This document shows positions 6,671 to 13,909 of a stretch of DNA of 13,909 nucleotides, piece after piece. The translations under genes were made by a program, and so were the position numbers. Positions within the stretch are counted from its first letter, which is position 1; each line of letters opens with the position of its first letter. The notes below the pieces were generated by a model that was not told where the DNA came from, made no database searches, and saw only the letters and a list, made by a program, of their open reading frames with translations. Source of the DNA: Desulfovibrio sp. Dsv1 (GTDB taxonomy: Bacteria; Desulfobacterota; Desulfovibrionia; Desulfovibrionales; Desulfovibrionaceae); the NCBI GenBank assembly GCA_000403945.1, contig APFI01000283.1, forward strand, positions 1 through 13,909. Direction: 5' to 3'.

Positions 6671-8115
6671 TTCCAGTCCCTCTCATGGATGTTCTTTTCT
6701 TCCAGTTCATAGCCCAGCAGCGGCGGCACGGCGGCCGGGTCAAGACCGGCCTTGTAGTCGTCAAAGAGCTGCCCCACGGCGCGGGCGATCTGCTGGCGCA
6801 TGGCCAGAATCGGAATGCCCACCGGGCAGGCCCGCTGGCATTCGCCGCAGCCCGTGCAGCGCCCGGCCAGATGCAGGGCGTGAATGGTCTGGAAAAAGAG
6901 TTTCTCGCGCGTGCTGTCCTCCTGGCTCATCCAGTGCGGGTCACGGCTGTCGGAGACGCAGAAGTCGCGGCAGACGCACATGGGACAGGCGTTGCGGCAG
7001 GCGTAGCAGCGCAGGCAGCGCTCCATCTGGCCGCGCCAGAAGGCCATGCGCTCTTCAAGGCTCATGGAATCCAGCAGGGCCAGCTCCGGCGGTGTGTAGG
7101 CGCCGGGTTTCACCTTGACCGGCTCGCCCGCGCGGGTGTCGGCCAGCACGGCCATGGGCGTGGTGCAGCCGTAGCATTTGCCCTGGGCGCAGTCGGTCAT
7201 GCAGAAGCGGTGTTCCTTGCCGTCGGCCGTGATAGTCACCCCGGCCTCGTCATAGGTCACGCTGTCGATTTTGCTGTAGCGGCCGAGTTCCTGATTGACT
7301 CGGGCCATGTCCAGCGTGCCTTCGCAGGGCAGGGCAAAAATGGTCACGTCCTCGCGTTTGATCAGGTCTTCCTGCAGCAGTTCCACTACCGAGCGCGAAT
7401 CGCAGCCCTTGACCACGATGCCCACCTTCTTGCCCTTGAAGGAGGGCAGATAGACGGCGGGATTGTTGACGTTGAAAGGACCCCAGACCAGTTTGTCCAC
7501 GTCTTCCGGGGTCTTCATGAACAGGGGCACGGTGTGCGCGGCGTCATAGCCCCGCTGCCAGCCGATGACGCAGTCCAGTTCCGGCAGTTTGGCCTTGATG
7601 TCTTCCTTGATCTGGTCCAGGGCGGCATTCTGGCCCGTGCCCAGGGGACGCAGGGAGGTCAGGGCCATGTCCGCGATTTTCAGCAGGGGCTCGGCGTCCT
7701 CCAGGCGGGGCGCGGGGCCCAGCTTGTGGATGCGGTCGGTAAAGACCGTGACCACCTGCTGCCAGCGCTGGCCTTCGGAGGCCGAAACCCAGGTATATTC
7801 GAAGCGCCGGTCGTCGATGCCCAGCACGGGCAGAAACTGTTTGAGCACTTCAAGGCGGCGGCGGGCGTAAAAGTTGCCCGCAGCGTAATGGCAGTCGCGC
7901 GGGTGACAGCCGGAAACCAGCACGCCGTCCGCGCCGTTGAGCAGGGCCTTGACGATAAAGAGCGGGTCAATGCGGCCCGAGCAGGGCACGCGGATAATCC
8001 GCAGGTCCGTGGGCTGCCCGGCGCGGGCGACCCCGGCCGTGTCGGCGCCGCCGTAGGAGCACCAGTTGCAGAGAAAACCCACAATCCGCAGTTCTTTGCC
8101 TTTCAGCACTGGCAT
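6667..8115 (-). CDS. Fused FlxD (MvhD-like) and FlxC subunit
   Basis: This encodes 482 aa. Residues 1 to about 140 are MvhD-like: C16, C19, C45, C70 and C75 are candidate [2Fe-2S] ligands, with motifs FLCNWCSYGGAD and VSGCHPRDCHY. MvhD-type proteins deliver electrons to HdrA. Residues about 150-482 resemble the AsrA/hydrogenase-beta family (VKGCDSRSVVELLQEDL) and end with two [4Fe-4S] motifs at C367/C370/C373/C377 and C420/C423/C426/C430. This makes it an FlxD-FlxC fusion. I chose the ATG at 8115 over an upstream in-frame start because GGAGGTGA lies 7 nt before it; the longer form would read through the hdrA end with an unrelated, His/Arg/Pro-rich N-terminus. The gene overlaps hdrA by 13 nt. 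Cytoplasmic. Confidence 0.85.
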   Translation of the reverse strand: MPVLKGKELRIVGFLCNWCSYGGADTAGVARAGQPTDLRIIRVPCSGRIDPLFIVKALLNGADGVLVSGCHPRDCHYAAGNFYARRRLEVLKQFLPVLGIDDRRFEYTWVSASEGQRWQQVVTVFTDRIHKLGPAPRLEDAEPLLKIADMALTSLRPLGTGQNAALDQIKEDIKAKLPELDCVIGWQRGYDAAHTVPLFMKTPEDVDKLVWGPFNVNNPAVYLPSFKGKKVGIVVKGCDSRSVVELLQEDLIKREDVTIFALPCEGTLDMARVNQELGRYSKIDSVTYDEAGVTITADGKEHRFCMTDCAQGKCYGCTTPMAVLADTRAGEPVKVKPGAYTPPELALLDSMSLEERMAFWRGQMERCLRCYACRNACPMCVCRDFCVSDSRDPHWMSQEDSTREKLFFQTIHALHLAGRCTGCGECQRACPVGIPILAMRQQIARAVGQLFDDYKAGLDPAAVPPLLGYELEEKNIHERDWK

Positions 8116-10064
8116 AGCGCGTTCACCTCCGCAAGAATCTGGTTGTCGGTGGCGTGTGAGAGCTGGATGGCGCCCTGCGGGCAGGTGGCCGTGCACAGGC
8201 CGCAGCCCTGGCAGACAGTCTCAATAACCTGGGCCTTGCCTTCGCCCCGGATCTCCACTTCCTTGATGGCCCCGAAGGGGCAGCAGCGGATGCACTTGCC
8301 GCAGTTCACGCAGCGGCGGATGTCCACCTGGGCGATCTGCGGATCGCTCTCCAGTTTGTCGCGGGCGAAGAGCGCCAGCACCTTGGCCGCCGCCGCCGAA
8401 CCCTGCGCCACGGAGGCCGGGATGTCCTTGGCCCCCTGGCAGACGCCGGCCAGGAATACACCGGCGGTATTGGTCTCCACGGGCTTGAGCTTCACATGGC
8501 TTTCCATGAAGAAGCCGTAGTGGTCGTAGGAGATGCGCAGCTTTTCGGCCAGTTGGGGCGAGCCTTTGCTGGCTTCGATGCCCACAGCCAGAACCACCAG
8601 GTCGGCCCTGATCTCCACAGGTTCGCCCAGCAGGGTGTCCACGCCCATGACCACGTACTGGCCGTTGCCGTCGGGATAGATGCTTGAAACGCGGCCGCGG
8701 ATGTACTCCGTGCCGTATTCCTCCATGGCCCGGCGGGTGAACTCGTCGTACATCTTGCCCGGCGCGCGGATGTCCATATAAAAGACGTAAGACTGGGACG
8801 TGGGGATGTGGTCCTTGGTCAGCACGGCCTGTTTGGCCGTGTACATGCAGCAGAAGCCCGAGCAGTAGGGACGGCCGATGGACCTGTCGCGCGAGCCCAC
8901 GCACTGGATGAAGACCACCTTTTGCGGTTCGCGACCGTCCGAGGGGCGCACGATGTGCCCGCCTGTGGGGCCGGATGCCGACAAAAGGCGCTCGTACTGG
9001 AGCGAGGTGATCACGTCGGGGTATTTGCCGCCACCGTATTCCTCGTACACGGTCCAGTCCATGAGATCGTAACCCGTGGCCGCCACGATGGAACCCACGT
9101 CCTCGGTGACGATCTCATCCTGCATGTTGTACTGGATGGCGCCCGTGGGGCAGACCTTGGAGCAGACCCCACACTTGCCCTTGACGAACTGGCGGCAGTG
9201 CGCGGCGTTGATGACCGCCTTCTTGGGGATGGCCTGAGGGAAGGCGATGGTGATGGCCGTGGTGGGGCCAGTGAATTCATTGAAGGCGTCGGGTGTCTTC
9301 TTGCTGGGGCATTTTTCGGTGCAGGCCCCGCAGCCGGTGCATTTGCTCCAGTCCACGTAGGCGGCCTTCTTGCGGATTTTCACCGTGAAGTTGCCCACGT
9401 AGCCCGAGATGTCCTCCACTTCCGAGTAGGCGTAGAGGGTGATGTTGGGGTGCTGGGCCACATCCACCATCTTGGGGCCCAGGATGCAGGCCGAGCAGTC
9501 CACAGTGGGGAAGGTCTTGTCCAGCTTGGCCATCTTGCCGCCGATGGTGGCTTCGCGTTCCACCAGCACCACGGGCACGCCGCCGTCGGCGCAGTCCAGC
9601 GCGGCCTGGATGCCCGCCACGCCGCCGCCGATGACCAGCACCTTCTTGGTCACGTCAAAGGACTTGGCCACCAGGGGCTTGTCGTTGCGCAGCTTTTCCA
9701 CGGCCAGGCGCACCAGTTCGGCGGCCTTGTTGGTGTTGGCTTCCTTGTCCTTGCCGATCCAGGAGACGTGCTCGCGGATGTTGGCCATCTCGAACATGTA
9801 GCGGTTGAGTCCGGCCCGTTCCACAGTGCGGCGGAAAGTGGGCTCGTGCATGCGGGGCGTACAGGATGCCACCACCACGCCGTCCAGCTTGTGCTCGTGG
9901 ATGGCCGCCTCAATGGCGGCCTGGCCCGGCTCGGCGCAGGTGTACATGGGGTCGTCGGCGTAAACCACGTCCGGGAAGCCGCGGGCGATTTCAGCCACTT
10001 TCGCGCAGTCCACGGTGCCGCCGATGTTGCTGCCGCAATGGCAGATAAAGACGCCTATTCTCAT
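8103..10064 (-). CDS. hdrA: HdrA, flavin-bifurcating subunit
   Basis: This encodes 653 aa, about the length of methanogen HdrA. HdrA holds the FAD that splits electron pairs, sending one electron to ferredoxin and one to HdrB/C. Seen in the sequence: N-terminal cysteines C8, C10, C43 and C68; a dinucleotide motif VLVIGGGVAG (142-151); VDCSACILGPKM (189-199), the HdrA signature with Cys and no selenocysteine; [4Fe-4S] ligands C242/C245/C248/C252; further cysteines C290, C298, C301 and C305; and two C-terminal ferredoxin motifs at C585/C588/C591/C595 and C618/C621/C624/C628. The ATG at 10064 has AAGGAG about 7 nt before it and overlaps the hdrB stop by 1 nt (TAATG). Its place directly before the FlxD module matches the expected contact between MvhD-type proteins and HdrA. 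Confidence 0.93.
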   Translation of the reverse strand: MRIGVFICHCGSNIGGTVDCAKVAEIARGFPDVVYADDPMYTCAEPGQAAIEAAIHEHKLDGVVVASCTPRMHEPTFRRTVERAGLNRYMFEMANIREHVSWIGKDKEANTNKAAELVRLAVEKLRNDKPLVAKSFDVTKKVLVIGGGVAGIQAALDCADGGVPVVLVEREATIGGKMAKLDKTFPTVDCSACILGPKMVDVAQHPNITLYAYSEVEDISGYVGNFTVKIRKKAAYVDWSKCTGCGACTEKCPSKKTPDAFNEFTGPTTAITIAFPQAIPKKAVINAAHCRQFVKGKCGVCSKVCPTGAIQYNMQDEIVTEDVGSIVAATGYDLMDWTVYEEYGGGKYPDVITSLQYERLLSASGPTGGHIVRPSDGREPQKVVFIQCVGSRDRSIGRPYCSGFCCMYTAKQAVLTKDHIPTSQSYVFYMDIRAPGKMYDEFTRRAMEEYGTEYIRGRVSSIYPDGNGQYVVMGVDTLLGEPVEIRADLVVLAVGIEASKGSPQLAEKLRISYDHYGFFMESHVKLKPVETNTAGVFLAGVCQGAKDIPASVAQGSAAAAKVLALFARDKLESDPQIAQVDIRRCVNCGKCIRCCPFGAIKEVEIRGEGKAQVIETVCQGCGLCTATCPQGAIQLSHATDNQILAEVNALCQC

Positions 10065-10957
10065 TATCTGTCTCCTTCGCCGGCATGCGCGCCGTCAATC
10101 TTGCGCAGCAGTTCGTCGGCGCTGACGCGGAGTTTTTCAAGCCCGAGATGCTCGGGCGCGATGCCGAAGGCCAGGCCCATCATCTGCGTGAAGTAAAGCA
10201 CGGGCATGCGGAAGAAGGCGTCAGCCTCCTTGGCGGCCTGTTTCTGGCGCAGGTCAAGATTCATCTGGCAGAGCGGACAGGCCACCACAATGGCGTCCAC
10301 GCCCATCTGTGTGGCCAGCTCCAGAATGCGGCCCGAATTGCGCGCGGTCATGGCCCGTTCCGGGATGCCGAAGGACGCGCCGCAGCAGACGGTCTTGAGC
10401 GGAAAATCCACCATTTCCGCGCCACAGGCGGAAAGCAGGCTTTCCATGAGCGTGGGGTTTTCCGGATCGCCGAAGTCCATGATTTCGGGCGGGCGGCTCA
10501 TCAGACATCCGTAATAGGCGGCCAGCTTGATGCCTTTGAGGCTCTTTTTCACCTGTGCGGCAATGGCCTCGGCGTCGTAAACCCGGGCGATGCCCTGCAT
10601 CACCGAGGTGACCTCGGGAAACTGCGCCGCCGCCGGGGTGTCCAGCAATTCGTCCACGCGCGCGTGGAACGCCGGATCTTCCATGCGCTTGGCCGCGTGA
10701 CGCAGGTTGGAAAGACAGCTGGGACAGGGCGTCAGCACGGTTTCGGCATGCTGGCGGGCCGCGATGTCCAGGTTGCGCACGCAGAGCGCGGTGGAAAGCT
10801 CGGTATCCACGGCGTGGGCCGGGGTGGAACCGCAGCAGTTCCAGCCCGGCAGTTCCTCAAGGTAGATGCCCAGAGCCGCGCACACGGCCTGAGTGGATTT
10901 TTCGTAATCCGCCGAGGAGCCTTTGGCCGAGCATCCGGGATAGTAGGAAAACTTCAT
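10064..10957 (-). CDS. hdrB: HdrB, CCG-domain disulfide reductase subunit
   Basis: This encodes 297 aa. HdrB carries the noncubane iron-sulfur centres that reduce a disulfide. In sulfate reducers the substrate is probably DsrC rather than CoM-S-S-CoB; that is inference. Two complete CCG motifs are visible: C9, C41-C42, C78-x2-C81, and C151, C191-C192, C228-x2-C231. The ATG at 10957 overlaps the hdrC stop as ATGA, with GAGGGGG about 6 nt before it. No membrane segment is seen, which fits a soluble cytoplasmic complex. All CCG ligands are present, so it should be active. Confidence 0.93.
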   Translation of the reverse strand: MKFSYYPGCSAKGSSADYEKSTQAVCAALGIYLEELPGWNCCGSTPAHAVDTELSTALCVRNLDIAARQHAETVLTPCPSCLSNLRHAAKRMEDPAFHARVDELLDTPAAAQFPEVTSVMQGIARVYDAEAIAAQVKKSLKGIKLAAYYGCLMSRPPEIMDFGDPENPTLMESLLSACGAEMVDFPLKTVCCGASFGIPERAMTARNSGRILELATQMGVDAIVVACPLCQMNLDLRQKQAAKEADAFFRMPVLYFTQMMGLAFGIAPEHLGLEKLRVSADELLRKIDGAHAGEGDR

Positions 10958-11538
10958 GGCCGCACCCCCTCGCGTTTGGCGCGCTCCTTATAGCGCTGCA
11001 TGATCCGGGCCACGGCGTCGGCCCCGCCGCCGGAGATGACGTGGGGCTTGAAGCCCAGCTTTTTCTTTTTCAGCGCCTCGGGCGCGAGGTCCAGATCGGT
11101 GAACAGGCGCATGGAGCGCATCATGTACAGCGCCATGGTGCCGATTTCGTAGGTGCGGCCAAAGGCGCGCACGGTGTCGAGAAAGGAGAACCAGAATTTT
11201 TCCACCTTGGGCACGGTCACCCGGCCTTCCTTGCGGGCCATGTGGCGCAGGGTCTCCATGACCGCCGCCACGTCGATATTGTTGGGGCAGCGCAGGGAAC
11301 AGGTGGAACAGGACAGGCACATCCAGATGGAGCGCGAATTGAGCACCTCGTCTTTCAGGCCGAGCTGCACGCCGCGCATGATCTGGTTGACCTGCCGGTC
11401 ATAGACAAAGCCTGCCGGACATCCGGCGGTGCAATTGCCGCACTGGTAGCAGGTGGACACGTTTTGGCCGCTTTGCGCCTCCACTTCCGCCGTAAAGGCG
11501 GCGTCGCGCATCCGGCTCAGGTTGATGGCGTCGTTCAT
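10954..11538 (-). CDS. hdrC: HdrC, [4Fe-4S] electron-transfer subunit
   Basis: This encodes 194 aa. HdrC passes electrons from HdrA to HdrB through two [4Fe-4S] clusters. The ligand sets are C30-x2-C33-x2-C36-x3-C40-P and C74-x2-C77-x2-C80-x3-C84-P. The C-terminal half is helical and basic (about 115-194) without cysteines. The ATG at 11538 is the first ATG in frame; an upstream TTG at 11586 would add 16 residues that look like translated leader. The ribosome site is weak (AGAGAG, about 5 nt before). It is the first gene of the six-gene operon; the 152-nt gap to aroQ holds a candidate promoter. Confidence 0.9.
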   Translation of the reverse strand: MNDAINLSRMRDAAFTAEVEAQSGQNVSTCYQCGNCTAGCPAGFVYDRQVNQIMRGVQLGLKDEVLNSRSIWMCLSCSTCSLRCPNNIDVAAVMETLRHMARKEGRVTVPKVEKFWFSFLDTVRAFGRTYEIGTMALYMMRSMRLFTDLDLAPEALKKKKLGFKPHVISGGGADAVARIMQRYKERAKREGVRP

Positions 11539-11577
11539 GACAACTCTCTGGTTAGAAGCTGAAGGACAGGAGCGGAT

Positions 11578-11648
11578 GAAAGTCAAATTTTTTTGTATCT
11601 ACAGGAGGAGATAGGAAAAATCTAGGTGCTGACGGGAGAAAGTCAAAT
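11578..11648. repeat. Two direct copies of an 11-bp repeat before hdrC
   Basis: GAAAGTCAAAT occurs at 11578-11588 and 11638-11648, with exactly 60 bp between the starts, close to six helical turns. The upstream copy overlaps the candidate -35. It could bind a regulator, or be chance in a short AT-rich region. Confidence 0.4.
11619..11646 (-). promoter_or_regulatory. Candidate promoter of the hdr-flx operon
   Basis: On the minus strand TTGACT (11646-11641) is followed after 16 nt by TAGATT (11624-11619). It lies about 80 nt before the hdrC ATG, leaving a leader of roughly 70 nt. The -35 lies inside one of two copies of an 11-bp repeat. Confidence 0.4.
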
Positions 11649-11690
11649 ATAAAATCTTTTCTTTCACAACCTCTTGGTATCACGTGCGTT

Positions 11691-12122
11691 TTACGCCATA
11701 CCGCAGGCGACCCGCAGACCCAGAAGATAGCTGTTCACGCCGAATCCCGCGATGCTGCCCGCGCAGACCGGGGCCAGCACGGAGTTGTGCCGGAAGGCTT
11801 CGCGCGCGTGCACGTTGGACATGTGCACCTCCACCACAGGCACGGCCAGAATGGCCAGAGCGTCCGCAATGGCGTAGCTGTAGTGGGTCCAGGCTCCGGC
11901 GTTGATGACCACGGCCTGGATGTCTTCCCCCGGGACGCGGTGGATGCGCTCCACCATCTCCCCTTCGTGGTTGGTCTGAAAGGTGATGAGGCCCGCGCCC
12001 AGCTCCCGGGCCAGGGCCGCCAGGGCCGCGTCGATGTCCGCGAGCGTGGCTGTGCCGTAATGGGCCGGATCGCGCTTGCCGAATATGTTCAGATTGACGC
12101 CGTGCAGGATCAGAATGTTCAT
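11691..12122 (-). CDS. aroQ: Type II 3-dehydroquinate dehydratase
   Basis: This encodes 143 aa. It converts 3-dehydroquinate to 3-dehydroshikimate, the third step of the shikimate pathway, in the cytoplasm. Type II features are present: GVNLNIFGKR (8-17; the family usually has GPNLN), the catalytic Tyr22 in HYG, N74 in VINAGAWTH, E98 and H100 in EVHMSN, and a C-terminal GFGVNSYLLGL. The length is typical. The ATG at 12122 has only a weak upstream site (ACGGAT). It lies 25 nt after aroE, so the two are probably co-transcribed. No clear terminator follows, so some read-through into hdrC is possible. Confidence 0.93.
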   Translation of the reverse strand: MNILILHGVNLNIFGKRDPAHYGTATLADIDAALAALARELGAGLITFQTNHEGEMVERIHRVPGEDIQAVVINAGAWTHYSYAIADALAILAVPVVEVHMSNVHAREAFRHNSVLAPVCAGSIAGFGVNSYLLGLRVACGMA

Positions 12123-12147
12123 GGTGTATCCGTCGTGTGACTATGCA

Positions 12148-13071
12148 TCATTGCGCGCCGTAGAGCGCCTTTTCTAGGTTTTGCCGGGCTTCGGGGGGCA
12201 GGGACCTGCCGGTCCAGAGCCGGAACTGGGCGTCGCCCTGGTCGAAAAACATGTCCAGCCCCGTGACGCATCGCCGCCCGGCCCGCCGCGCCTCGCGCAG
12301 AAAACGGGTTTCCAGCGGATTATACACAATGTCGTAGGCTATGCTGGCCGTAGCAGCATAGGTCTTTCCGTCGGCCGCGTCTGTCGCGTCCGCGACATGG
12401 GCGGTGGCGGACAGGCTGAAGTCGTAGGGGCTTTCGCCGTCATGCTTGCCGCGCATGCCCAGAGGCGTGGTGTTGATGATCAGCCCGGCGGGCACGTCGT
12501 GGCGCTGCTCCCAGGGCACGGGCGTAAAACCGAAGCGCTCGGCCAGTGGCAGATGGCTGCGGTTGGAAGGCGTGGTCACAAAGACCTTGCGGCAGCGCCG
12601 CAGGCGCAGTCCGGCGGCCACGGCGTGGGCGGCGCCGCCCGCGCCCAGCAGCAGGGCGTCCGTGTTTTCCAGGGGCGCGTCCGCTAGGGGCATCAGAAAG
12701 CCGCTCACGTCGGTATTGTCGCCGCAGAGGGTTTGGCCGTCCCAATAGATGGTGTTGGCCGCCCCGGCCAGTTCCGCCTGCTCGCTGATCCGGTCCAGCA
12801 GGGGCAGCAGGGCCATTTTGTGCGGTATGGTCACCGAACAGCCCCGGATGCCCAGCAGGCGCACGCTGTCCACAAAGGCGGGCAGGCGTTCCGGCGGCAC
12901 TTCCCAGTGCAGATAGACCGCCGGAATGTCCAGGGTCTGAAAGCCGGTGTTGTGCAGCAGGGGGGAAAGGCTCTGGGCCAGATGCCAGCCGGTCACGCCG
13001 TAGAGGTCGGCGGGCAGAAAGAGTTTCGGCGGATACTGCGGCATGGAGTGCATCTGTTCACGATAGCTCAT
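12148..13071 (-). CDS. aroE: Shikimate dehydrogenase
   Basis: This encodes 307 aa. It reduces 3-dehydroshikimate to shikimate with NADPH, directly after the AroQ step. Seen: the substrate motif SLSP (35-38), catalytic K85 in TIPHK, N106, catalytic D121 in NTD, the nucleotide loop GAGGAA (143-148), NTTPLGM (200-206) and the C-terminal QGD-x-QF-x-LWTG. I chose the ATG at 13071 because GGAAG lies about 4 nt before it; an upstream in-frame GTG at 13107 and the ATG at 13044 lack good sites. Residues about 221-244 form an Ala/Asp/Thr-rich insert between family blocks. The gene leads the aroE-aroQ pair. Confidence 0.93.
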   Translation of the reverse strand: MSYREQMHSMPQYPPKLFLPADLYGVTGWHLAQSLSPLLHNTGFQTLDIPAVYLHWEVPPERLPAFVDSVRLLGIRGCSVTIPHKMALLPLLDRISEQAELAGAANTIYWDGQTLCGDNTDVSGFLMPLADAPLENTDALLLGAGGAAHAVAAGLRLRRCRKVFVTTPSNRSHLPLAERFGFTPVPWEQRHDVPAGLIINTTPLGMRGKHDGESPYDFSLSATAHVADATDAADGKTYAATASIAYDIVYNPLETRFLREARRAGRRCVTGLDMFFDQGDAQFRLWTGRSLPPEARQNLEKALYGAQ

Positions 13072-13500
13072 CGCGCTTCCACGGGCAAGCAGGCTCCGGG
13101 CGTGCACGCTGGGCGGGCGCAGCCAATTTCAGTTTTGCTGGCCTCTTATTTGTCAGGATTATCCGTCAAAACCAGCCTTCCCGACGCGGGCGGCGTCATC
13201 TGGCGCTTTTGGTTGTTCACATACCTGAGTATGCTCCGCGCAAAAAACGTCATTTTCCTGTGAGGAAAACGGAGATTCCCCACCCTGCGGCGCTTGCGCC
13301 ATGCCGGTGGAAATATCCCTGAAGAACTAGCAGGCATGGGAAGCATGGGTCAGTCTGGACGGTCTGGGACGTGATATTGACGGCATGAGCGGCTTTCCCC
13401 TGTCGCCCCGCATCGAGGCTGTGGAACATGAGTGCGCGCCATGACGACCCGGAAGGCATTCGTTGGCGGTTACTGCTTAATTGAGGAGCGCGCCCTGCGT
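13072..13500. other. Gene-free stretch upstream of aroE
   Basis: No convincing gene is seen. It should contain the aroE promoter, but I find no clear -35/-10 pair; TTGACG on the minus strand (13169-13164) lacks a good partner. It includes the inverted repeat at 13202-13251. Short open frames around 13260-13445 look coding in patches but carry stops, and may be gene debris. Confidence 0.4.
13202..13251. repeat. Imperfect inverted repeat, possible intergenic repeat element
   Basis: A perfect core, CATAC-CTGA-GTATG (13220-13233), sits between longer arms (13202-13224 and 13229-13251) that match at about 13 of 23 positions. It has no T-tail in either direction. It looks like an intergenic repeat or operator rather than a terminator; only one copy is in this window. 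Confidence 0.3.
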
Positions 13501-13505
13501 GTCCG

Positions 13506-13909
13506 GTGAGAAGAATACCGCAAAAAAATCAAAGGGGCCAGACCACCAGGATAGCATCTGACAAGCTAGAAAAATGCTTGGAAACAGCAAGTCAATTTGC
13601 TCCTGAAACAAAAAGACCGTGACAGGTATTTTCTGGTTTTCAGGCGTTTGGGTTATCTCCATCAGGCATCTCGAAAGGAACAGATATTCGGCGTGGTTAA
13701 GATTGATGAAAGTTTTTTGGGCGCCTCTCGGGTTCGCGGACGCCCCGGACCTCTAAAAAAGGGCCGGGGCACGCTTAAACATCCGGTTTCCGGCACCTAT
13801 GAGCGTGACGGCGCGGTTTGTGCCGAACCGGTCACGGGACTGCCCGGCCAGGACGCTTCAAGCCATCATAAGGGGCGGGGTTTCTCCCGGGAGCATTGTC
13901 CATTCTGAC
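13506..13909 (+). pseudogene. Decayed IS1595-family transposase, cut by window edge
   Basis: The strongest part is the DDE-type core IFGVVKIDESF, then RPGPLKKGRGTLKHPV and GTYERDGAV, typical of IS1595-family (IS1016-like) transposases. After GAVCAEPV the frame is lost. Removing one G from GGG at 13836-13838 restores EPVTDCPARTLQAIIRGGVS and further family-like sequence to the last base. Upstream, family-like pieces lie in other frames: DKLEKCLETASQFAPE (about 13560-13607) and NKKTVT (13607-13624), before the main frame from about 13622. At least two or three frame changes make it inactive, barring sequencing error. The 5' end is uncertain. It continues beyond the window. Confidence 0.8.

Noticed and set aside
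8808..10196. A 462-codon plus-strand frame opposite hdrA
   Set aside because: Antisense shadow of hdrA, whose motifs are complete; the product is Gly/His-rich without domains.
11663..11669. TTCACAA, a possible Rex half-site before hdrC
   Set aside because: The second half of the palindrome is absent at the expected spacing, so it is probably chance.
13331..13444. A short plus-strand frame that looks coding in composition
   Set aside because: It follows an in-frame stop, has no start signal and matches no family I know; it may be gene debris.

Overview
The window looks like chromosome of a Desulfovibrio-type sulfate reducer. The evidence is a complete FlxABCD-HdrABC gene set, which is known from Desulfovibrio and other anaerobes, and a small protein resembling the DVU0772 family. 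No sequence search was run, so family names come from motif recognition.

Layout from left to right. Bases 1-270 hold no convincing gene, but carry two intrinsic terminators pointing at each other. Bases 344-3514 (minus strand) hold a 114-aa DVU0772-like protein and a 916-aa membrane-anchored TPR protein with a retroviral-type CCHC zinc knuckle. A short divergent promoter region (3515-3594) separates these from a plus-strand MoaE-like gene (3595-3960). Bases 3961-4360 hold terminators only: plus-strand hairpins behind moaE, and a strong minus-strand terminator for the next operon.

The core of the window is a tightly packed minus-strand operon (11538 down to 4361): hdrC, hdrB, hdrA, a fused flxD-flxC, flxB and flxA. 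Neighbouring genes overlap by 1 to 13 bases, apart from a 12-base gap before flxA. In the described systems this complex oxidises NADH and uses flavin-based electron bifurcation at HdrA to reduce ferredoxin and a disulfide acceptor, thought to be DsrC in sulfate reducers. Here FlxA carries an unusual Lys/Ala/Pro-rich N-terminal extension of about 120 residues, and FlxD is fused to FlxC. No alcohol dehydrogenase gene is present beside the operon within this window.

Upstream lie aroE and aroQ (minus strand, shikimate pathway), 25 nt apart. Bases 13072-13500 hold no gene but contain an imperfect inverted repeat. The right edge holds a frameshifted, decayed IS1595-family transposase that runs to the last base.

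I found no clearly new multi-gene system. The best leads are the CCHC/TPR membrane protein, the FlxA extension, and a 27-bp perfect palindrome in front of the DVU0772-like gene.
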